DNA of 36,368 nt from positions 1 to 36,368 of the forward strand of contig JAUHWV010000007.1 in the NCBI GenBank assembly GCA_030427335.1. Direction: 5' to 3'. The translations under genes were made by a program, and so were the position numbers. The notes beneath the pieces were generated by a model that did not search any database, was not told the DNA's origin, and worked only from the letters and a program-made list of their open reading frames with translations. The DNA comes from Gammaproteobacteria bacterium. Lineage in GTDB: Bacteria; Pseudomonadota; Gammaproteobacteria; Pseudomonadales; Halieaceae. Each line of letters starts with the position of its first letter. The first letter of the stretch is position 1. Below, in pieces: positions 27,985-36,183 of the stretch.

Positions 27985-28823
27985 ACTTTATTTTTAATTT
28001 CAAGCAGGCGAGCGTATAGCTCATTTTTCTTCAAACCCAGGTAATCAGCGACAATGCCCGCGGCAACTTTAGGCGGCGCATATTCCGCCACACCCAACAA
28101 GAGGGTTTCTTCGGCATCGCCCACCTGCACCGTAGGCTCTTTCGTTCCAGCTATAATCAGCACAATTTCACCGCGCTGTTGATTTGTGTCGGACGAGACA
28201 AATTGAATCAAATCAGCTAGAGAGGCCCGCTGTATGGTTTCGAATGTTTTGGTGACCTCGCGACAAAGACAGGCTTCGCGCGCGGCGCCGAATACCGCGA
28301 CGGCATCGTGCAATGAAGCCAAAACACGATGTGGTGCTTCATATAAAATTAACGTAGCGCTGCTGTGTGCGAGATCGGCATACCAAGCTCGACGCGCCGC
28401 TTCTTTAGCTGGAGGGAAGCCCGCAAACAAGAAACGATCCGACGCGAGCCCCGCCACCGAAATAGCGGCAATCGCTGCACTGGCCCCCGGCACGGGTATT
28501 ACGGCCAATCCCCGGTCTTGAAGAGCGCGGACCAATGGATAGCCCGGATCTGATACAAGCGGGGTACCTGCGTCGCTTATGAGCGCAACCGCACCACCTG
28601 ATTCGATGGCCTCCGCAAATTTGCCCGCCACGTGAGCCAAATCGGAATGCTCATGATAAGCAACCAGGGGGCGCTCTATGCCAAAGTGTTTCAATAGTTT
28701 TCGACTGTGGCGGGTATCCTCTGCCGCAACAAGATCCGCATCTTTCAGAACCTGAAGTGCGCGAAGCGTGATATCATCGAGATTTCCGATGGGCGTTGCA
28801 ACGATATACATGCCGGGTTTCAA
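27981..28823 (-). CDS. rsmI: 16S rRNA (cytidine-1402-2'-O)-methyltransferase RsmI
   Basis: RsmI 2'-O-methylates C1402 of 16S rRNA, the same base that RsmH modifies at N4. The 280-residue product has the tetrapyrrole-methylase fold: YIVATPIGNLDDITLRAL at the N-terminus, AAEDTRHSRKLLKHF, the SAM loop ALISDAGTPLVSDPGYPLV, and PVPGASA. The start is a TTG at 28823, chosen because GGAGGTAAG stands just before it; ATG 28811, four codons later, is too far from that site. It is divergent from lpoA, with only 27 bp between the two starts, a common arrangement. rnpB follows about 30 nt downstream. Confidence 0.95.
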   Translation of the reverse strand: MKPGMYIVATPIGNLDDITLRALQVLKDADLVAAEDTRHSRKLLKHFGIERPLVAYHEHSDLAHVAGKFAEAIESGGAVALISDAGTPLVSDPGYPLVRALQDRGLAVIPVPGASAAIAAISVAGLASDRFLFAGFPPAKEAARRAWYADLAHSSATLILYEAPHRVLASLHDAVAVFGAAREACLCREVTKTFETIQRASLADLIQFVSSDTNQQRGEIVLIIAGTKEPTVQVGDAEETLLLGVAEYAPPKVAAGIVADYLGLKKNELYARLLEIKNKV

Positions 28824-28850
28824 ACTTACCTCCAGCGCTTGGGGTTGTGT

Positions 28851-30620
28851 ATGACAAACGCGAACAATAGCATGAAGCCAAGCTCAAGGCTTGGGCCGCT
28901 TATTTTTTTTGCGTTCACGGCGAGTCTCATTGCGGGATGCGCGCAAACACCGAGTCCATCTATCTCCAAACCCAGATCAGCGCAGGATGGCACCGAACCA
29001 AAGACGCTCGTTCAATCAGCCACAGAACCCGAAATCAAGGCCATGCGCGAAGCCCTTCGGCAATCGGAAGAAGCGCTTGAGCAAAACCACTTCCTAGCGA
29101 GTTTGAGCCTACTCCAGCAGATACAGCCGACCTTACTCAGCGCTCGAGATCAAGCGACAACGGAATGGATTGCGGCCAAGATCCACGCGCATAGAGGCCA
29201 CTACTATGAAGCTAAAGCCCTTTATCAAACCATTTTAAGGCGAAACGAATCCGACCTTCCCAGATCACGTCAAACGCTACTAGAGGAACAATATGCTCTT
29301 GCGCAGCAGCATCACGATCAATACGTAGTTATCACTGCAGGACTCGAACTTTTATTTCGGTACGAACCCCTATTCCCGTCGAATATCGTCTTTAATTTGA
29401 GCTTGGCTCTCGCCGATGTCTCGCCACAAGCGGCTCGTAATATCCTAGAGTCCATTCCCGCTGAGACACGAGGCCCCATCAAAGCGGCACTTGCCAGCGA
29501 CGCCCTAATCAAAAGAAATGTTGGCGCGACACTATGTGAAGCTTGGCAGAAGATTTCTGAACTTGAACTCGCCATCCAGCCTCTTTGCACGAACAGCCCA
29601 AAGGATAGACAAGCAGAATTAATCATAGCCCTGCCTCTGACTGGGCGACTCAAACCAGCTGGGGAGGCCATCCTCGACGGCATCGTAGCCGCCCAACTAA
29701 TCGCCGGACACGAGACTCAGCTTAAAGTCGTTGATACGGATACCATCGAGATGACCGCGCTGGCAACCCAATTGAAAGCCAATCCACTCTCGCGGTTGAT
29801 AGGGCCGCTCGAAAAAGAGAAATTGGCACAGCTGGCAAGTCTCGTAGAGCCCGAACAAAGCGTCATTGGTCTCAATACCTTAGAAAATTCGGACTCGTCA
29901 TCAAACATCGTACAGCTTGCCCTGAGCCCTGAATCGGAAGCGAGAGACTTGGCTGAGCGCGTATTCGCAACAGGCGCTAGACGCATTGTGATCATCCGGC
30001 CTCAAACGGATTGGGGTGCGAGAACGCTGCTCGCGGTCCGCTCTACATGGGAGTCACTCGGCGGGACCGAGGTGGCCACCGCAACCTACCGAGGCCAAGA
30101 TGACTATGAAGCTGCACTTCGAGTCGCTCTAGGCGTAGCGGATAGTAACGCCAGACGACGTGAGCTCGGGAGAGTAAGCGGCCTATCGACCCATCTTCAA
30201 ACTCGACGACGGCAAGATATTGACGCCATTATCATGCTAGCCAGCAGTCCAGAAGAAGCTCGGTCGCTCAAGCCATTGTTGGCATTTCACTTTGCAGATG
30301 ATCTACCGACCTTCGCTCTGTCGGTGATTAATGAACTGCCCTCGCAAATCGACCATAAAGATCTCGATTCACTCTATGCACTTGAGATTCCGACCATACC
30401 ACCCTTCCCTGAATCAAGGGCGAACAGCGCAAGCTTGGCAAGGCTAAATGCCTTGGGCATGGACGCTTACCAATTAGCTAAATCAACCCATGTCGACACC
30501 GGCAAACTCAGGAGTTTGCAGCGCGGCCACACGGGCCTTCTGTACCTTAATGATGAAAAAAAGCTCATTCGGCACATGTATTTGTACCGATATGATCAGG
30601 AGACCCTGCGACGCAAATGA
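28851..30620 (+). CDS. lpoA: Outer-membrane lipoprotein LpoA, activator of PBP1A
   Basis: LpoA sits in the outer membrane and reaches through the periplasm to stimulate the glycan synthase PBP1A. The product is 589 residues from ATG 28851; E. coli LpoA is longer (678). A lipoprotein signal ends in the lipobox LIAGC with the lipidated cysteine at C30. The N-terminal half is helical and TPR-like. The C-terminal half resembles a periplasmic ligand-binding fold, with the LIIALPLTGRLKPAGEAILDG entry of that domain. ATG 28851 is taken because TTGGGG lies before it; the frame extends to 28707 but that region is antisense rsmI coding sequence. yraN follows 27 nt downstream. Confidence 0.9.
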   Translation: MTNANNSMKPSSRLGPLIFFAFTASLIAGCAQTPSPSISKPRSAQDGTEPKTLVQSATEPEIKAMREALRQSEEALEQNHFLASLSLLQQIQPTLLSARDQATTEWIAAKIHAHRGHYYEAKALYQTILRRNESDLPRSRQTLLEEQYALAQQHHDQYVVITAGLELLFRYEPLFPSNIVFNLSLALADVSPQAARNILESIPAETRGPIKAALASDALIKRNVGATLCEAWQKISELELAIQPLCTNSPKDRQAELIIALPLTGRLKPAGEAILDGIVAAQLIAGHETQLKVVDTDTIEMTALATQLKANPLSRLIGPLEKEKLAQLASLVEPEQSVIGLNTLENSDSSSNIVQLALSPESEARDLAERVFATGARRIVIIRPQTDWGARTLLAVRSTWESLGGTEVATATYRGQDDYEAALRVALGVADSNARRRELGRVSGLSTHLQTRRRQDIDAIIMLASSPEEARSLKPLLAFHFADDLPTFALSVINELPSQIDHKDLDSLYALEIPTIPPFPESRANSASLARLNALGMDAYQLAKSTHVDTGKLRSLQRGHTGLLYLNDEKKLIRHMYLYRYDQETLRRK

Positions 30621-30647
30621 GATAATTCCCGTTCAAGGGAGGGAATT

Positions 30648-30998
30648 ATGAAGTCATTGGGCCTCATTTATGAAGCGCGCGCAGCAGACTACCTCGCAGC
30701 GCAGGGGCTCGAGCTTATTGAGAAAAATTATCGTTGTCGACACGGTGAGATAGACTTAATCATGTGCGATCGCGAAACACTCGTTTTTATTGAGGTAAAA
30801 CAAAGAACCGCGGGGCGTTTTGGTTCCGCGGCAGCTGCTGTGACCGATAAAAAATTATCCAAAATCTTCCGTACAGCGGAGAGTTTTTTACAAAAGCACC
30901 CTGATCTCGCCCACCAGCGAGCGCGATTCGATGTTCTTGCATACGAAAATTCAAATCCGACACCGCAGTGGTTTAAGAGTGTCTTTACGTCATCCTAA
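30648..30998 (+). CDS. yraN: UPF0102 nuclease-fold protein YraN
   Basis: This 116-residue protein belongs to the YraN/UPF0102 family, which has a restriction-endonuclease-like fold and no settled function. The nuclease-type signature is present: a conserved HGEIDLI, then FIEVKQR, giving the E-D-ExK pattern, and the N-terminal GLIYEARAADYLAAQGL helix. The ribosome-binding site AAGGGAGGGAATT is strong. The order lpoA-yraN-diaA-dolP matches that of E. coli. Confidence 0.93.
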   Translation: MKSLGLIYEARAADYLAAQGLELIEKNYRCRHGEIDLIMCDRETLVFIEVKQRTAGRFGSAAAAVTDKKLSKIFRTAESFLQKHPDLAHQRARFDVLAYENSNPTPQWFKSVFTSS

Positions 30999-31018
30999 TT
31001 CCAAGTAACAATAACACC

Positions 31019-31624
31019 ATGACACATTACGACCTTATCGCTAATCGTTTTGCCGACACCCTGCAGGCCGTCGCGGAGCAAGTCGATAGCCTCGCACCAA
31101 CCATAGAGCGCGCAGCGTCTCTTTTAAGCGAAACGCTGCTTCAAGACGGCAAGTTGATACTGTGCGGCTTGGGTCCTGATGCAGCGGCTGCACAGCTTAT
31201 GGCTTCCTATTTAATTAGCCGTTTCGATCTAGAGCGTCCAGCTCTTCCAGCTCTAAACCTAGCCCAAGGTTCGAGCATTACGACATCGGTAATCGGCCTC
31301 AGCGGTAGCAACGATCTATTTTCTCGACAAATCAAAGCGCTTGGCCGAAACGAAGACCTCTTGATCTGCATCGCCAACCAGAACAGTCATCCTGCTCTGC
31401 TCAGAGCCATTCAAACCGCGCATGATCAAGGCATACCAGTAGTCGCCATCTCGAACGCTCAACTCGATGACATAGACAGCCTATTAACACCTGGGGACGT
31501 CAATATTGCGATTGAAGCCGAGCGAAATAGTACGGTAATGGAGCTACAAATAATGTGTGTCCACCGGCTACTAGAACTTCTCGAAGAGAGTCTCTTTTAC
31601 ACTAACACAGGAACAGAATCGTGA
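31019..31624 (+). CDS. diaA: DnaA initiator-associating factor DiaA (SIS-domain protein)
   Basis: The 201-residue product is a single SIS domain, the sugar-isomerase fold shared by GmhA and DiaA. In E. coli DiaA binds DnaA as a tetramer and promotes ordered replication initiation. The resemblance is clear in LILCGLGPDAAAAQLMASYLISRFDLERPALPALNL, and the position between yraN and dolP is that of diaA. The sedoheptulose-phosphate isomerase GmhA is the alternative, but the context and the missing GmhA-type metal-binding pattern argue for DiaA. The ribosome-binding site is weak. The stop overlaps the GTG of dolP by 4 nt (GTGA). Confidence 0.85.
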   Translation: MTHYDLIANRFADTLQAVAEQVDSLAPTIERAASLLSETLLQDGKLILCGLGPDAAAAQLMASYLISRFDLERPALPALNLAQGSSITTSVIGLSGSNDLFSRQIKALGRNEDLLICIANQNSHPALLRAIQTAHDQGIPVVAISNAQLDDIDSLLTPGDVNIAIEAERNSTVMELQIMCVHRLLELLEESLFYTNTGTES

Positions 31625-32193
31625 AATCACTCGCTCTATATGTTGCTCTAAGCACCGCAACCTTATTGTCCGGCTGCGGTGGAATGCTTGCCAGCATGGG
31701 CTCGGAGCCAATAACGGAAGACCCTACTCGCCGCTCGCTGGGCCAATCGATAGAGGATGAGTCAATCGAAACCAAAGCGATCGTTAACATCAACGCCTCA
31801 AACGATGCATTCAAGTCCGCTCGCATTGATGTAGACAGCTACAATGGTTATGTTCTAATCACGGGCCAAGTACCGACACAAGAGCTCAAAGACCAAGCTG
31901 CCGAAGTAGTCAAAGGCATCCCCAAAGTGCGTCGTATTTACAATGAGCTCGAGATAGCATCACCCACCTCGACGCTGACTCGCACCAGCGATGGTTGGCT
32001 CGCAACCAAAGTCAAGACGGTTCTCTTGGCTCGGGAGGACATCGAAGGCAATCGGATCGATGTTATTGTCGAAAATGGCGTCGTGTTCTTGATGGGATTG
32101 GCTTACAAGATCGAAGGCGAACGCGCTATCAACGCAGTCTCTGATGTGTCGGGAGTGCAACGGGTTGTCAGTGTCTTTGAATGGCTAGACTAG
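31621..32193 (+). CDS. dolP: Dual-BON-domain outer-membrane lipoprotein DolP
   Basis: DolP (YraP) is an outer-membrane lipoprotein that supports envelope integrity and, in E. coli, localises to division sites through anionic phospholipids. The 190-residue product has a signal peptide ending in the lipobox LLSGC (C19). Two BON domains follow, at about residues 48-115 (with DSYNGYVLITGQV) and 125-190 (with ENGVVFLMGLAYKIEGERA). The start is GTG 31621. It faces sspB across 33 bp with no obvious intrinsic terminator. Confidence 0.93.
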   Translation: MKSLALYVALSTATLLSGCGGMLASMGSEPITEDPTRRSLGQSIEDESIETKAIVNINASNDAFKSARIDVDSYNGYVLITGQVPTQELKDQAAEVVKGIPKVRRIYNELEIASPTSTLTRTSDGWLATKVKTVLLAREDIEGNRIDVIVENGVVFLMGLAYKIEGERAINAVSDVSGVQRVVSVFEWLD

Positions 32194-32226
32194 ACCACTC
32201 AGATTTGGGTACTGAACTCAGCGCTG

Positions 32227-32637
32227 TTACTTAACCACTTTAAGCGAAGGTCGGCGCAGCGGTTTGACCTTTCCCGAGGACTCTTCAGGCGGCACTGGGT
32301 CAGGTGGAGGCGTCATTTCGACTTCAAACATCATACCCTGCCCATTTTCTTTCGCGTAAATACCTAAAACCGCAGTCATGGGGATCCATATATCCATAGG
32401 ACGGCCGCCAAAGCGCGCGTTAAAGCAAATAGCGTCGTCCATCATATTGAAGTCAACCACCGCACCCGGCGCAACGTTTAGAACGATTTGGCCGTTTTTG
32501 ACATATTCTTCAGGTACGAGAGCACCGCTGATGGTCGCATCAACGAGCAGGTACGGAGTGCAGTTATTGTCGACAATCCACTCATATAAAGCCCTAATAA
32601 AGTAGGGCTTACTCGATGTCATACTTGACCGGCTCAT
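32227..32637 (-). CDS. sspB: ClpXP adaptor SspB
   Basis: SspB binds ssrA-tagged proteins and delivers them to ClpXP. The 136-residue product has the folded SspB core (PYFIRALYEWIVDNNCTPYLLVDA, then the FNARFGGRPMDIWIPMTAVLGIYAKENGQGM block), followed by an acidic/proline linker. The C-terminal tail LRRPSLKVVK matches the ClpX-docking peptide of the family. The start at ATG 32637, 4 nt after the sspA stop, has AAGG in TAAGGCA just before it; ATG 32622 is a possible alternative. Confidence 0.95.
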   Translation of the reverse strand: MSRSSMTSSKPYFIRALYEWIVDNNCTPYLLVDATISGALVPEEYVKNGQIVLNVAPGAVVDFNMMDDAICFNARFGGRPMDIWIPMTAVLGIYAKENGQGMMFEVEMTPPPDPVPPEESSGKVKPLRRPSLKVVK

Positions 32638-32641
32638 TGCC

Positions 32642-33268
32642 TTAGCGCATTTCTCGTTCTTGAGCAGACAGGGACTCTTGAAAGGCTTCTCGATCAAACA
32701 GACTTTCCATGTAAGTGAAGAGTGGTTTGGTTTGCCGAGTCATCTTCAAATCAATGCCATAGGCAGGCAGTCGCCACAAGATGGGGGCCAAACAGCAATC
32801 CACCAAAGTGAATTCCTCGCTCATGAAAAAGGGCTTTTCCGAGAAGATAGGCGCGATACCCGATAAACTCTCACCCAGCTCCTTTGCCGCTTTTGCCTTA
32901 GCAGGCTCTGATCCTCGCTCGATCTTATCAACCAAGGAACACCAATCGCGCTCAATACGATGCATATACAAACGACTTTCAGCACGAGCAACAGGGTACA
33001 CTGGAAGCAAAGGCGGGTGTGGAAAGCGCTCGTCCAAGTACTCCATCATTACTTTGGACTCATAAAGCACGAGCTCACGATCCACGAGGGTGGGCAGTGA
33101 ATTGTACGGATTTAAATCAGCTAACTCTGCTGGGGGCTGATTTCCATCAACCTCAACCAAATCAACTGTTACACCTTTCTCAGCAAGCACGATACGCACT
33201 CGATGGCTATAGTGGCAGGTGCTGTCAGAAAAAAATGTCATCGAAGACCGTTTAGTCACGATACCCAT
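32642..33268 (-). CDS. sspA: Stringent starvation protein A SspA
   Basis: SspA is a glutathione-S-transferase-fold protein that binds RNA polymerase and, in E. coli, affects stationary-phase and acid-tolerance genes. The product is 208 residues. The N-terminal thioredoxin-like domain reads [23 protein letters not shown], followed by [19 protein letters not shown] and the alpha-helical C-terminal domain. The start ATG 33268 has GAGGTAA at a good distance; an in-frame ATG at 33298 lies in the stem-loop upstream and is rejected. It pairs with sspB and follows the pet operon, as is usual in this class. Confidence 0.95.
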   Translation of the reverse strand: MGIVTKRSSMTFFSDSTCHYSHRVRIVLAEKGVTVDLVEVDGNQPPAELADLNPYNSLPTLVDRELVLYESKVMMEYLDERFPHPPLLPVYPVARAESRLYMHRIERDWCSLVDKIERGSEPAKAKAAKELGESLSGIAPIFSEKPFFMSEEFTLVDCCLAPILWRLPAYGIDLKMTRQTKPLFTYMESLFDREAFQESLSAQEREMR

Positions 33269-33296
33269 CAAATTACCTCGATATTTGAGAAGAGAC

Positions 33297-33318
33297 ACCG
33301 GCGTCTAGCGACGCCGGT
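33297..33318 (-). terminator. Perfect 9-bp stem-loop between petBC and sspA
   Basis: ACCGGCGTC (33297-33305) and GACGCCGGT (33310-33318) form a perfect 9-bp, GC-rich stem with a 4-nt loop. It begins 7 nt after the petBC stop codon and ends 28 nt before the sspA start. On the minus strand the following bases are GTCTCTTCTC, pyrimidine-rich but not a T-run. It may be a partial terminator or a 3'-end stabiliser that lowers sspAB expression relative to the respiratory genes. Confidence 0.55.
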
Positions 33319-33325
33319 AAAATTA

Positions 33326-35365
33326 TTAGTGGACGTCCTTCCAGTACTCGCGATTCAGCAACCAAGCAAGAACGAAGAAGAGAACGATAAACATGAGTGT
33401 GAATACGCCAATACGCTTTCTATCCTCGGCAAAGGGTTCTGCCGTGTAGGACAAAAAGTTCACCAAGTCGTACATCGCACCGTCAAATTCAGCCGGCGTC
33501 ATCAACCCAGCCTGCTTGACCTCAAGACGACCACAAGGCACGTCGAGAATATCTTCACCGGTCAGCGGATCTCGCTTTACGCCACCGTTAGCTGCATGGC
33601 CAGGCCCCATAGCGCACACCTGCATACCTTGGAGATCCATTAAGACATGCGGCATACCCACGTCTTTGAACACTTTGTTATTCACGCCGTAAGGGCGGCT
33701 TGAATCAGCATAAAACGTACGCAGGTAAGTATATAACCACTCTGGCTGACGAGCACGTGAGATCAGGGTCAAATCCGGTGGTGTCGCACCAAACCATTGC
33801 TTTGCCAAACCTTTGTCCATCGCGTTGTTCATGAGCGCACCCATTTTCACGTCGGGATCAAACTTCAGGTTGCCGTCAAATAGATCTTCGGGAATGCCGA
33901 GATCCGTTGCCACTCGATTGTAGCGTGAATACTGCATTGAGTGGCAGGCGTGGCAGTAGTTCATATACAACTTCGCACCGTTCTGGAGCGACGCTTTATC
34001 CGTGTGATCCACACTGATCTCGTCACAAGGAATCGAACCGCACGCAAACTCCGACTCAGCACCCACTGCTTTCAGCGGCAGCACAGTTAGCAAAGCAATA
34101 ACTGCCGCTGCGCCCAGCACACCCATGGCTCCCAGACCGCCATTCATTGTGACGCGCTCCGGCACGGGCTTAGTTTTATCCATCGCTGACCAGATTGGCA
34201 TCAGCAAGAAAAACGCGAAGTAAATCACAGAGCAAATTTGAGCTAAGAAGGTTCTGGCCGGGGTTGGCGCCTTCACGCCCAACACACCCAAGATCAAGAA
34301 TGAGGCAACAAACAGCGCGAGCATTACCTTAGTGATGTTGCCTTTATAACGCCAACTGCGAACAGGCGAGCGATCAAGCCAAGGCAACAAGAACGGAATC
34401 GCGACCGAGGCGGCAAACGCCACAAAGCCCCAGAATTTGTCGGGAACCGCTCTCAGCACCGAATAGAACGGTGTGAAGTACCAAACAGGAGCAATATGCG
34501 CAGGGGTTTTCAGCGCATTGGCTTCTTCAAAGTTTGCGTACTCAAGGAAGAACCCGCCCATTTCAGGCATAAAGAAAATGATGCCGCAGAAAATGAACAA
34601 GAACACTGCGATTGCTTGCAAATCATGCACCGAGTAATAGGGGTGAAACTTAATACCATCAAGCGGAACGCCATTCGCATACTTGTGTTTCTTGATATCA
34701 ACGCCATCCGGGTTGTTCGACCCAACCTCATGCAGCGCCAGCAAATGCAGCACGACGAGGGCCAAAAGCACAATAGGAAGCGCAACCACGTGCAGCGCAA
34801 AGAAACGATTCAGAGTAATACCTGAAATCAAGTAGTCGCCGCGGATCCACGTAACGAGATCCTCACCCACCACCGGAATGGCGCCAAACAGCGAGATAAT
34901 CACCTGGGCTCCCCAGTAAGACATCTGTCCCCATGGAAGTACATATCCCACAAACGCTTCGGCCATAAGCACAACGAAGATCAGCATACCGAAGATCCAG
35001 ATGAGCTCTCTAGGCTTCTGATATGACCCATACAGCAACGCGCGGAACATGTGCAAATAGACAACCACAAAGAACGCTGAAGCACCGGTCGAGTGCATAT
35101 AGCGAATGAGCCATCCGTATTCGACATCGCGCATGATGTACTCGACAGAGGCAAAAGCGTTTTCAGCGCTCGGAGTGTAACTCATGGTGAGCCAGATACC
35201 GGTTAGAAGTTGGTTTACCAAAACCACCAACGAGAGCACACCGAAAAAGTACCAAAAGTTAAAGTTTTTAGGCGCGTAGTACTCCCCCATGTGCGTGTTC
35301 CACGCACGCATAATTGGCAGGCGGGCATCAACCCAATCACGCAAACCCACTAAAGCATTAATCAT
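33326..35365 (-). CDS. petBC: Fused cytochrome b / cytochrome c1 of the bc1 complex
   Basis: One uninterrupted frame of 679 residues encodes both the cytochrome b and the cytochrome c1 subunits of ubiquinol:cytochrome c reductase, which oxidises quinol and pumps protons. Residues 1-406 are cytochrome b with haem-ligand histidines H91, H105, H192 and H207 and a PVWY form of the Qo-site motif. The b part ends with DKTKPVPERVT, where separate cytochrome b proteins normally stop. Residues 407-436 look like a Sec signal ending in AVGA. The rest is c1: C471-x2-C474-H475 for haem c, a GMP axial-methionine region, and a C-terminal membrane anchor ending EYWKDVH. Most Gammaproteobacteria have two genes; Bradyrhizobium fbcH is a known b/c1 polyprotein. 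Its ATG overlaps the petA stop by one base (TAATG). Confidence 0.95.
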   Translation of the reverse strand: MINALVGLRDWVDARLPIMRAWNTHMGEYYAPKNFNFWYFFGVLSLVVLVNQLLTGIWLTMSYTPSAENAFASVEYIMRDVEYGWLIRYMHSTGASAFFVVVYLHMFRALLYGSYQKPRELIWIFGMLIFVVLMAEAFVGYVLPWGQMSYWGAQVIISLFGAIPVVGEDLVTWIRGDYLISGITLNRFFALHVVALPIVLLALVVLHLLALHEVGSNNPDGVDIKKHKYANGVPLDGIKFHPYYSVHDLQAIAVFLFIFCGIIFFMPEMGGFFLEYANFEEANALKTPAHIAPVWYFTPFYSVLRAVPDKFWGFVAFAASVAIPFLLPWLDRSPVRSWRYKGNITKVMLALFVASFLILGVLGVKAPTPARTFLAQICSVIYFAFFLLMPIWSAMDKTKPVPERVTMNGGLGAMGVLGAAAVIALLTVLPLKAVGAESEFACGSIPCDEISVDHTDKASLQNGAKLYMNYCHACHSMQYSRYNRVATDLGIPEDLFDGNLKFDPDVKMGALMNNAMDKGLAKQWFGATPPDLTLISRARQPEWLYTYLRTFYADSSRPYGVNNKVFKDVGMPHVLMDLQGMQVCAMGPGHAANGGVKRDPLTGEDILDVPCGRLEVKQAGLMTPAEFDGAMYDLVNFLSYTAEPFAEDRKRIGVFTLMFIVLFFVLAWLLNREYWKDVH

Positions 35366-35961
35366 TACGCGACCTCCGCATCGATGCCGATTACCAAGAT
35401 TTTGTCGGATTCAAACGAATAGGGTGGCACCACCAGGTTGGTTGATGCCGGAACGCCCGCATACACTCGTCCGGACAAATCGAATTTAGAACCATGACAG
35501 GGACAGAAGAAACCGCCGAACCAATCGGCACCACCCATATCCGCCGCACCAACTTCAGGCCGGTACTTCGGCGCGCACCCAAGGTGAGTGCACAAGCCTT
35601 CGACAACTAGCAGTTCAGGACGCAAAGCACGAATTTCGCCCGAGATGTAAGCGGGTTGCATCGAGATGGCGGAATCAGGATCTTTGAGCTTGCCGTTCAC
35701 CTTGGGCAGGTCTGCCAGCATTTGCTCCGTGCGATTGACGACGTAAACGGGCTTGCCGCGCCACTCGACAACGATCATTTGCCCTGGCTCCAGCTTGGAA
35801 ATATCGGCCTTTACGGGAGCGCCCGCGGCTTTTGCCTTTGCTGAAGGCTGCCAAGAGCCCAAAAATGGCGTCGCTATACCCACTGCGCCCGCAACGCCCA
35901 CGGCGCTCGTAGCTGCAGTCAGAAAACGTCGCCGACCTGTGTTTACAGTTTCATCAGACAT
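35365..35961 (-). CDS. petA: Rieske iron-sulfur subunit of the bc1 complex
   Basis: This is the 2Fe-2S subunit that passes electrons from quinol to cytochrome c1. The 198-residue product starts with a twin-arginine motif (GRRRFLT, residues 9-15) and a hydrophobic helix that serves as uncleaved anchor, so export is by Tat. The cluster ligands are in box I, C124-T-H126-L-G-C129, and box II, C153-P-C155-H156-G-S. The ribosome-binding site TGGAGTG is good. It is the first gene of the petA-petBC-sspA-sspB series. Confidence 0.97.
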   Translation of the reverse strand: MSDETVNTGRRRFLTAATSAVGVAGAVGIATPFLGSWQPSAKAKAAGAPVKADISKLEPGQMIVVEWRGKPVYVVNRTEQMLADLPKVNGKLKDPDSAISMQPAYISGEIRALRPELLVVEGLCTHLGCAPKYRPEVGAADMGGADWFGGFFCPCHGSKFDLSGRVYAGVPASTNLVVPPYSFESDKILVIGIDAEVA

Positions 35962-36038
35962 TATTCACTCCACCCCGGCTGATTAAAGTGGCGGCGCCTA
36001 GTGTGCACCAAAACCACCCGCTCAAAAAAATGAAGAGA

Positions 36039-36067
36039 ATGGTAAAGAGTTTGCACGTCAGATACAA
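36039..36067 (-). promoter_or_regulatory. Candidate sigma-70 promoter of the pet operon
   Basis: On the minus strand TTGTAT (36067-36062) is followed after exactly 17 nt by TACCAT (36044-36039). It lies downstream of the rpsI terminator and about 80 nt upstream of petA, where an independent promoter is needed. The hexamers are imperfect (four of six each). The spacer 35962-36138 holds no gene. Confidence 0.5.
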
Positions 36068-36138
36068 GCCGAAACACCTGTATGGACGAGTTTTTTATGA
36101 ACAAAAGTGATCCAAAACAAGGTCTTATTTTCAGGCAC

Positions 36139-36167
36139 AAAAAAACCCGAGGCAAGAACCCCGGGTT
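36139..36167 (-). terminator. Rho-independent terminator after rpsI
   Basis: On the minus strand AACCCGGGG (36167-36159) pairs with CCTCGGGTT (36152-36144), with one G-U pair and a 6-nt loop. A T-run (36145-36139) follows at once. It lies 17 nt after the rpsI stop and separates the ribosomal-protein operon from the pet operon. Confidence 0.88.
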
Positions 36168-36183
36168 CTTCGGAAAGAAGCGA

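Noticed and set aside
28707-28850. Longer N-terminus for LpoA
   Set aside because: The extension is antisense to rsmI and would place about 48 residues before a well-formed lipoprotein signal.
34446-34500. PVWY instead of PEWY in cytochrome b as an anomaly
   Set aside because: To my knowledge this variant is normal in cytochrome b of many Gamma- and Betaproteobacteria, so it is a lineage trait.
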